Source: an uncultured Wenzhouxiangella sp.
GTDB taxonomy: Bacteria; Pseudomonadota; Gammaproteobacteria; Xanthomonadales; Wenzhouxiangellaceae
DNA length: 10,181 bases
Direction: 5' to 3'
NCBI GenBank assembly: GCA_937876395.1
Contig: CALEIM010000018.1
Location: 1 to 10,181 of the forward strand
Position 1 is the first letter of the stretch. Each line of letters starts with the position of its first letter. Both the position numbers and the translations under genes were made by a program. The notes under the pieces are model-generated. The model made no database searches. It had not been told where the DNA came from and worked only from the letters and a program-made list of their open reading frames with translations. Of this stretch, positions 5,416 through 10,181 are shown piece by piece.

Positions 5416-6792
5416 TTACAAACCGCCGGTAGTGAGCTTGACCGGATCGAGCAGCGCTTCCAGCTCTGGACGTGAAAGATCCGTCATCTCCGCGACCACG
5501 TCCAGAATCGGGCGACCCTCGGCGTAGGCTTTCTTGGCCGCGGCGGCGCCACGTTCATAGCCGATGACCGGATTGAGCGCGGTCACCAGAATCGGATTGC
5601 GCGCGAGAGCTTCTTCAAGGCGATCTTCACGCACGGTAAAGGTGGCAATGGCCCGATCGGCCAATAGCCGCGCGCTGGTGCCCAGAATACCGAGGCTTTC
5701 AAGCAGGCTGGCGGCGACGACCGGCAGCATGACGTTGAGCTGGAAATTGCCGGACTGTCCGGCCACGGTAATCGTGCTGTCATTGCCGATGACGCGTGCT
5801 GCAACCATGCAAACCGCCTCGGGAATCACAGGGTTGACCTTGCCGGGCATGATTGATGAACCCGGCTGGAGCGCTTCAAGCTCAATCCCACCCAGCCCGG
5901 CCAAAGGACCGGAGTTCATCCAGCGCAGATCATTGGCGATCTTCATCAACGCCACCGCCAGGCTCTTGAGCTGGCCTGAAAGTTCAACCGCCGCATCCTG
6001 GCTGGCAATGCCCTCGAACTTGTTGTCGGCCGAAACAAACTCAAAGCCGGTCGCTGCGGCCAGGTGTTCGACAAAGCGCTGCCCGAACTGCTCATGGGCA
6101 TTGATGCCGGTTCCAACTGCGGTGCCGCCCTGCGGCAGGCGGCGCATGCGCGACAGGGCATCGCGGATGCGCTGCTCGGCGCTGTCGATCTGCGCCGCCC
6201 AGGTGTCGAGCTCCTGGCCCAGAGTGACCGGCATGGCATCCATCAGGTGGGTCCGTCCGGTCTTGGCGCGCTGGGAAAACTGGGCTGCGCGCTGTCCGAG
6301 AACCTTGCCCAGATGGCGCAGGGCCGGCAGCAGGTGCTCAGCCGCCACCAGACAGGCGCTGACCTGGATGGCTGTGGGTATCACGTCGTTCGAGCTTTGT
6401 CCCATATTGACGTGATCGTTGGCGTGAATGCCCAGCTCACCGTCGGGATCGGCCAGGTGAGCAATGACTTCATTGGCATTCATGTTCGAGCTGGTGCCTG
6501 ACCCGGTCTGGTAGACATCAATGGGAAAATGCTCGTCGAACTTGTTGTCCGCCACCTGCTCGGCAGCTTGCACAATCGCTGCGGCGTGGCCGGCATCCAG
6601 CAGTTCCAGCTCGCGATTCGCTTCAGCGCAGGCCGCCTTGATCAGGCCCAGCGCACGAATGAACGGCGCCGGCATGGGCTGGCCGCTGATTGGGAAATTG
6701 TTGACTGCTCGCTGGGTTTGCGCGCCCCACAGGGCTCCGGCAGGCACCTGCAGCTCGCCCATACTGTCCTTTTCAATGCGGAATTCGCTCAT
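5416..6792 (-). CDS. fumC: Class II fumarate hydratase
   Basis: Iron-independent fumarase catalyses reversible hydration of fumarate to (S)-malate in the citric acid cycle, in the cytoplasm, as a homotetramer. At 458 residues it is close to the usual length of about 465. Landmarks are GSGTSSNMN (97-105), HVNMGQSSND (127-136), KTGRTHLMDAMP with His182, NKFEG (257-261) and the superfamily signature GSSIMPGKVNP (311-321) with Ser312. His182 and Ser312 sit at a constant six-residue offset from catalytic His188 and Ser318 of E. coli FumC. The ATG at 6792 has only a weak purine-rich SD (AAGAG). No domain appears missing. It is divergent from the YihG-like gene, with which it shares a 110-base promoter region, and ibpA follows on the same strand with its own promoter. 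Class II fumarases are often expressed under oxidative or iron stress, but no such operator is visible. Confidence 0.97.
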   Translation of the reverse strand: MSEFRIEKDSMGELQVPAGALWGAQTQRAVNNFPISGQPMPAPFIRALGLIKAACAEANRELELLDAGHAAAIVQAAEQVADNKFDEHFPIDVYQTGSGTSSNMNANEVIAHLADPDGELGIHANDHVNMGQSSNDVIPTAIQVSACLVAAEHLLPALRHLGKVLGQRAAQFSQRAKTGRTHLMDAMPVTLGQELDTWAAQIDSAEQRIRDALSRMRRLPQGGTAVGTGINAHEQFGQRFVEHLAAATGFEFVSADNKFEGIASQDAAVELSGQLKSLAVALMKIANDLRWMNSGPLAGLGGIELEALQPGSSIMPGKVNPVIPEAVCMVAARVIGNDSTITVAGQSGNFQLNVMLPVVAASLLESLGILGTSARLLADRAIATFTVREDRLEEALARNPILVTALNPVIGYERGAAAAKKAYAEGRPILDVVAEMTDLSRPELEALLDPVKLTTGGL

Positions 6793-6837
6793 GGTCTCTT
6801 GTCCAGTGCTGATTCAATAAACATCGGGAAACCCGAC

Positions 6838-6843
6838 ATTATA
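6838..6843 (-). promoter_or_regulatory. -10 element of a probable fumC promoter
   Basis: The minus strand reads TATAAT, a perfect sigma-70 -10 hexamer, placing transcription start near 6831 and giving a leader of about 38 nt before the fumC ATG. No convincing -35 is seen at 16-18 bp spacing (the region reads GGGCTTTCAG), so an activator may be needed or the promoter may be weak. Confidence 0.5.
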
Positions 6844-6864
6844 GCCGTCCCGCCGGCTCTGAAA

Positions 6865-6876
6865 GCCCGTTCGGGC
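6865..6876. promoter_or_regulatory. Perfect inverted repeat in the divergent fumC/acyltransferase promoter region
   Basis: GCCCG-TT-CGGGC is a perfect palindromic arm pair located where the -35 regions of both divergent promoters would fall. It could be an operator or a short hairpin. No regulator is identified, and short GC-rich palindromes arise by chance in such DNA. Confidence 0.25.
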
Positions 6877-6890
6877 CGGACCTGCCGTGA

Positions 6891-6896
6891 GATAAT
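6891..6896 (+). promoter_or_regulatory. Possible -10 element for a leaderless acyltransferase transcript
   Basis: GATAAT matches the -10 consensus at five of six bases and sits exactly six bases before the ATG at 6903, which would put the transcription start at or next to the start codon. No Shine-Dalgarno lies between them (CCAGCC), consistent with leaderless initiation. The -35 region is poor. Confidence 0.3.
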
Positions 6897-6902
6897 CCAG
6901 CC

Positions 6903-7805
6903 ATGATTGACACCCTGATCGCCTGGCTGCGGATCGCCACAGCCAGTCTGTTGCTGACCGTCAACACGCTGGTCCACATTCCTCCGCTGTTGCTGGTCGC
7001 GCTGGTCAAACTGCTGATCCGGGCCGGACCTGTCCGGCGCGGCTGTAATCGCGCCCTGACAAGCATCGCGGCAAGCTGGATTGACATCAACTCCAGTTTT
7101 TTCAGGCGGCTCAGCGGCACCCGCGTGCTGGTCGACGGTCTGCCCGAAGCCAGAATGTCGGACCAGATGCTGGTGATCTGCAATCATCAGAGCTGGGTCG
7201 ATATTCCGGTACTGCAAATGCTGTTCAATCGTCGCCTGCCGCTGCTGCGCTTTTTCCTCAAAAGCCAGCTCATTTGGGTGCCGCTGCTGGGACTGGCCTG
7301 GTGGGCCCTGGATTTTCCCTTCATGAAACGCTACAGCCGCGCGCAGATCGAGCGCCGCCCGGAGCTGGCCGGGCGCGATATCGAAGCCACCCGCCGGGCC
7401 TGCCGCAAGTTCAGGGAACTGCCGGTTGCCATCGTCAATTTCGTCGAAGGCACCCGCTTTACCGCGGCCAAACAGCGCGCCCAGAAGTCACCCTTTCGCC
7501 ATCTGCTCAAACCGCGCGCCGGCGGCGTAGCGTTCACCCTTGATGCCATGGGTAAATCACTCGACACGCTGGTCGATGTAACGATTGCCTACCCGGCCGG
7601 CCGGCCCAGCCTGGCCGATCTGTTTGCCAGGCGGGTTCCCGAAATCCGTGTACAGATAAACACCCAGCCCATTCCCGACCGGCTGCGCGGCGGCGATTAC
7701 CGGCTTGACCCGGAGTTTCGTCTGTCGATTCAGCGCTGGATCAACGAGCTGTGGACGCAAAAGGAGCTCAAGCTTGCCCGCATGCTGACAGCAGTACCGG
7801 AGTAG
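6903..7805 (+). CDS. yihG: YihG-like inner-membrane acyltransferase (PlsC superfamily)
   Basis: The 300-residue protein resembles E. coli YihG throughout. It has a hydrophobic N-terminus (residues 3-38), NHQSWVDIPVLQ with His95 and Asp100 (HX4D), FFLKSQLIWVPLLGLAWWALDFPFMKRYSR (117-146), an arginine-rich TRRACRKFRELP, and IVNFVEGTRFT (177-187). The FPFMKRYS block in place of FIDR distinguishes this branch from classical PlsC. The family acylates lysophospholipids, and YihG has been proposed as a further lysophosphatidate acyltransferase; the in vivo role here is inferred. The start at ATG 6903 is supported by the start of the hydrophobic segment, but no SD precedes it. It stands alone, divergent from fumC, with 90 bases before purB. 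Confidence 0.88.
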   Translation: MIDTLIAWLRIATASLLLTVNTLVHIPPLLLVALVKLLIRAGPVRRGCNRALTSIAASWIDINSSFFRRLSGTRVLVDGLPEARMSDQMLVICNHQSWVDIPVLQMLFNRRLPLLRFFLKSQLIWVPLLGLAWWALDFPFMKRYSRAQIERRPELAGRDIEATRRACRKFRELPVAIVNFVEGTRFTAAKQRAQKSPFRHLLKPRAGGVAFTLDAMGKSLDTLVDVTIAYPAGRPSLADLFARRVPEIRVQINTQPIPDRLRGGDYRLDPEFRLSIQRWINELWTQKELKLARMLTAVPE

Positions 7806-7833
7806 CAGGCCGCCACCACAGGACTCGCCGAGG

Positions 7834-7861
7834 CTGTCGGCATCGGTTGGTGCGGTATCAT
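7834..7861 (+). promoter_or_regulatory. Candidate purB promoter
   Basis: TATCAT (7856-7861) matches five of six -10 positions, with CTGTCG (7834-7839, about three of six) at 16 bp spacing. The start would lie near 7868, giving a leader of about 28 nt. No PurR-like operator was recognised in the 90-base gap, and the purB ATG has no strong SD. Confidence 0.3.
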
Positions 7862-7895
7862 GTGCAGCTTGCTTCGAATCGATTGACTATCAGCC

Positions 7896-9275
7896 ATGGA
7901 CCGCCCTGCCCTGACCGCCCTTTCGCCGCTCGACGGACGCTATGCTGATCGTCTGGGCGAGCTGCGCGAGCTGGCCTCCGAAGCCGGCCTGATCCGACAG
8001 CGTGTGCGCGTCGAAATCGCCTGGTTCCAGGCGCTGGCCGACTGTCCCGAGTTCTGGCCTCTGCCGGCCTTGAGCCGCGGCGATCGCGCCTATCTTGATC
8101 GCCTGGCCGAAGAGTTCAGCGGCACGGATGCGGCGGCGGTCAAAGCCATCGAGCGCGCCACCAATCACGATGTCAAGGCGGTCGAATACTGGCTCAAGGA
8201 GCGCTTTGCCGAGCGCGATACGCTGGCGCCGTACAGCGAATTCATCCACTTTGCCTGCACTTCCGAAGACATCAACAACCTGGCTTGGGCGCTGATTATT
8301 CGTCAGGCGGTCAAGGCCGAACTTGATCCACTGCTGGCCAGAATCGATCAGGTGCTGACCAGAATGGCAAAAGATACCGCGGGGCTGGCAATGCTGTCGC
8401 GCACTCACGGGCAGACGGCCTCACCGACCACCCTGGGCAAGGAGCTGGCCAACGTCGTGTTTCGCCTGCGCCATCAGCGGCGAACGCTCCATCAGGTGGA
8501 AATCACCGGCAAGATCAACGGCGCGGTGGGTAACTTCAACGCCCATTACGCGGCCCTGCCCGAGCTGGACTGGCCAGCGCTGGCACGTGATTTTGTCGAA
8601 GATCTTGGCCTGGTCTGGAACCCCTATACCACGCAAATCGAACCACACGACATGATTGCCGAGGTGGCCCACGCGCTGAGCCGCATCAACACCGTCCTGC
8701 TCGACTTTGCCCGCGACGCCTGGGGCTACATTTCCTGGGGCTATTTTTACCAAAAGCTGGTCGACGGCGAGGTCGGTTCCTCGACCATGCCCCACAAGGT
8801 CAATCCGATTGACTTTGAAAATGGCGAGGGCAACCTCGGTCTGGCCAACGCCCTGCTCGGCCATCTGGCCGACAAATTGCCGATATCGCGCTTTCAGCGC
8901 GACCTGAGCGACTCGACCGTGCAGCGCTCACTCGGCTCAGCCTTCGGCTACTGCGCGCTGGGCTGGCAGTCGATACTGAAGGGTCTTGACCGAATCGCCC
9001 CGAACGAAAGCCGTCTGGCCAACGATCTGGAGCAAAGCTGGGAGGTGCTCGGCGAGGCTGTTCAAACCGTAATGCGTCTACACGGCGTGCCCGAACCCTA
9101 CGAAAAGCTCAAGACCCTGACCCGCGGCCAGGGCATCACCCGCGATCGACTGAGAGATTTCATCGCCCGGCTCGACATTCCCGACGCCGACCGTAATCGC
9201 CTGCTGGCCATGACGCCTTCCACCTATACCGGAAACGCTGCAGAAATGGCGCGTTCGATCGAACGCTTCACCTGA
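7896..9275 (+). CDS. purB: Adenylosuccinate lyase
   Basis: PurB acts twice in purine synthesis, splitting SAICAR to AICAR and adenylosuccinate to AMP, and releases fumarate each time. It is a cytoplasmic homotetramer of the fumarase/aspartase superfamily. At 459 residues it is nearly the length of the E. coli enzyme (456). Visible landmarks are LSPLDGRYA (9-17), NHDVKAVEYW (90-99), FACTSEDINN (119-128), SRTHGQTASPTTLGKE (168-183) with catalytic His171, and GSSTMPHKVNPIDFEN (294-309) with catalytic Ser295. The two catalytic residues carry the same numbers as in E. coli PurB. It also has LPISRFQRDLSDSTVQRSLG further on. In E. coli purB follows hflD; here it sits between the YihG-like gene and sucA, so the neighbourhood differs. 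No truncation or missing residue is seen. Confidence 0.98.
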   Translation: MDRPALTALSPLDGRYADRLGELRELASEAGLIRQRVRVEIAWFQALADCPEFWPLPALSRGDRAYLDRLAEEFSGTDAAAVKAIERATNHDVKAVEYWLKERFAERDTLAPYSEFIHFACTSEDINNLAWALIIRQAVKAELDPLLARIDQVLTRMAKDTAGLAMLSRTHGQTASPTTLGKELANVVFRLRHQRRTLHQVEITGKINGAVGNFNAHYAALPELDWPALARDFVEDLGLVWNPYTTQIEPHDMIAEVAHALSRINTVLLDFARDAWGYISWGYFYQKLVDGEVGSSTMPHKVNPIDFENGEGNLGLANALLGHLADKLPISRFQRDLSDSTVQRSLGSAFGYCALGWQSILKGLDRIAPNESRLANDLEQSWEVLGEAVQTVMRLHGVPEPYEKLKTLTRGQGITRDRLRDFIARLDIPDADRNRLLAMTPSTYTGNAAEMARSIERFT

Positions 9276-9352
9276 AATCACCCGCTGCCGAGCGCCGACT
9301 GCGGAAGATTCCTGGCCCCACGTGTCCGGAAACCGCCGCCGTACACAAATGC

Positions 9353-9372
9353 ATGCCCGGCATCGGTATAAT
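9353..9372 (+). promoter_or_regulatory. Candidate sucA promoter with an inverted repeat in the spacer
   Basis: TATAAT at 9367-9372 is a perfect -10 hexamer, placing the start near 9379 and giving a leader of about 38 nt before the sucA ATG. The -35 region is weak (around GTACACAAA, 9341-9349). The inverted repeat ATGCC-C-GGCAT (9353-9363) lies just upstream of the -10, where a bound protein would block or help RNA polymerase. No known regulator is matched. Confidence 0.45.
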
Positions 9373-9416
9373 TCCCATTCAACCCGCTGGCTCAACGATT
9401 CCCTGGCAGCAATCAC

Positions 9417-10181
9417 ATGACCGAATTTCTCCGGGACCAGTACCGGAACTCCCATCTTTCGGGCGTCAATGCCGATTATCTGGAAACATTCTACGAAGCC
9501 TGGCTGGATGATCCCAAATCCGTGCCGGAGCATTGGCAGACGCTCTTTTCGGGCCTGTCGCCGTCGGCCGATGGCGAAACTCGCCACCGCCGGATCGAGG
9601 CTCACTTTCGCAGCCTGGCGGTCAGCGGCCCTGACCTTGCCGTCAGCGCCGCCGAAGATTTCAAGCAGGCCGGCGTACTCAGGCTGATCAACGCTTACCG
9701 GGTGCGCGGCCATCAGCGCGCACGGCTGGATCCGCTCAATCTCAGTGTGCGCCCCGAAGTGCCCGACCTGGAGCTGGGCTTCCACCGCCTCGACGAGACC
9801 GATCTGGAAACTCGTTTCCACACCGGATCGCTGGCCGGGGCGGATCATCTGAGCCTGAAGGAAATCGTCGCGACCTGCGCGGAGACCTACTGCGGCAGCA
9901 TCGGTATCGAGTTCATGCACATTACCGATACCAACCAGCGCCGCTGGCTGCAGCAGCGCCTGGAAACCGCGCGCGGCCATTACACGCCGGATGCCGACGA
10001 GCGCCTGCGCCTGTTCGACAAACTGGCGGCCGCCGAAGGTCTGGAAAAATACCTGCACTCGCGCTATGTCGGCCAGAAGCGCTTCTCGCTGGAAGGCGGC
10101 GAGAGCATGATTCCGCTGCTCGATACCCTGATTCGCCACACCGGCAGCCAGGGCGTGCGCGAAATGGTCATCGGCATGGCC
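9417..10181 (+). CDS. sucA: 2-oxoglutarate dehydrogenase E1 component, N-terminal 255 residues (runs off the window)
   Basis: This thiamine-diphosphate enzyme decarboxylates 2-oxoglutarate and passes the succinyl group to the E2 lipoyl domain, the committed step of the 2-oxoglutarate dehydrogenase complex. The reading frame opens at ATG 9417 and stays open to the last base. It starts with the E1 N-terminal binding segment (SGVNADYLETFYEAWLDDP, residues 15-33, then SVPEHWQTLF). It continues with VLRLINAYRVRGHQRARLDPL (87-107), IGIEFMHITDTNQRRWLQQRLE (162-183) and AAEGLEKYL (205-213), and enters the ThDP domain at KRFSLEGGESMIPLLD (221-236). Full E. coli SucA is about 933 residues, so roughly a quarter is present; the window ends just before the HRGRLN motif. 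The SD is weak. sucB and lpd are expected downstream but are not visible. Confidence 0.96.
   Translation, partial: MTEFLRDQYRNSHLSGVNADYLETFYEAWLDDPKSVPEHWQTLFSGLSPSADGETRHRRIEAHFRSLAVSGPDLAVSAAEDFKQAGVLRLINAYRVRGHQRARLDPLNLSVRPEVPDLELGFHRLDETDLETRFHTGSLAGADHLSLKEIVATCAETYCGSIGIEFMHITDTNQRRWLQQRLETARGHYTPDADERLRLFDKLAAAEGLEKYLHSRYVGQKRFSLEGGESMIPLLDTLIRHTGSQGVREMVIGMA

Noticed and set aside
5402..5417. CCCG-GTAG-CGGG-TTTT on the plus strand, terminator-like
   Set aside because: The stem is only four pairs, and no plus-strand gene precedes it. On the minus strand it has no T tract after it, so it is not a credible terminator for fumC.
9276..9310. Possible purB terminator from CCGC...GCGG
   Set aside because: Only four pairs with a long loop and no T tract. 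The repeated GCCGA elements are direct repeats, not a stem.
9078..10139. A 353-codon minus-strand open frame
   Set aside because: It lies opposite the end of purB and the start of sucA, both unmistakable by sequence. It matches no family I recognise and is a composition artefact.

Overview
The window looks like ordinary chromosomal core sequence from a GC-rich gammaproteobacterium. This is inferred from the protein sequences, not from a marker gene: IbpA, PurB, SucA and the YihG-type acyltransferase resemble their Escherichia coli counterparts closely. For example, the catalytic residues of PurB fall at the same numbers as in E. coli (His171, Ser295). Coding density is very high. I see no insertion sequence, prophage, CRISPR array, tRNA or rRNA. 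No stretch over 300 bases lacks a gene; the longest gaps are about 110-145 bases and hold promoters or RNA structure.

Layout. On the plus strand, 1-1785 holds the 3' part of a FemAB/GNAT-like (DUF482, PF04339) gene and aat, overlapping by four bases. They converge with a minus-strand block, 1792-6792. In transcription order that block is fumC (fumarase C), ibpA (small heat shock protein), plsC-type acyltransferase, rhomboid protease, a membrane-anchored SRPBCC protein and a Rossmann/DUF2520 oxidoreductase. From 6903 the plus strand resumes, divergent from fumC, with a YihG-like acyltransferase, purB and the first 255 codons of sucA, which runs off the window.

Regulation. The most informative non-coding element is the fumC-ibpA gap. 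It carries a good match to a heat-shock sigma factor (RpoH, sigma-32) promoter. This is followed by a leader of about 95 nt that folds into successive hairpins. The last hairpin sequesters the ibpA Shine-Dalgarno sequence with the hallmarks of a ROSE-type RNA thermometer, including a UUGCU segment opposite the SD that gives a G-G mismatch. A strong intrinsic terminator closes the ibpA unit just before plsC. The plsC-rhomboid pair (TGATG overlap) and the SRPBCC-DUF2520 pair (ATGA overlap) look translationally coupled.

How the genes relate. PurB releases fumarate, FumC hydrates fumarate to malate, and SucA starts the 2-oxoglutarate dehydrogenase complex, so three genes touch the citric acid cycle. 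Two separate PlsC-superfamily acyltransferases and the rhomboid protease act at the inner membrane. Aat feeds the N-end rule degradation pathway, and IbpA guards against protein aggregation. I did not find a convincing new multi-gene system. The best items for follow-up are the IbpA thermometer with its promoter, and the coupled membrane-protein cluster.
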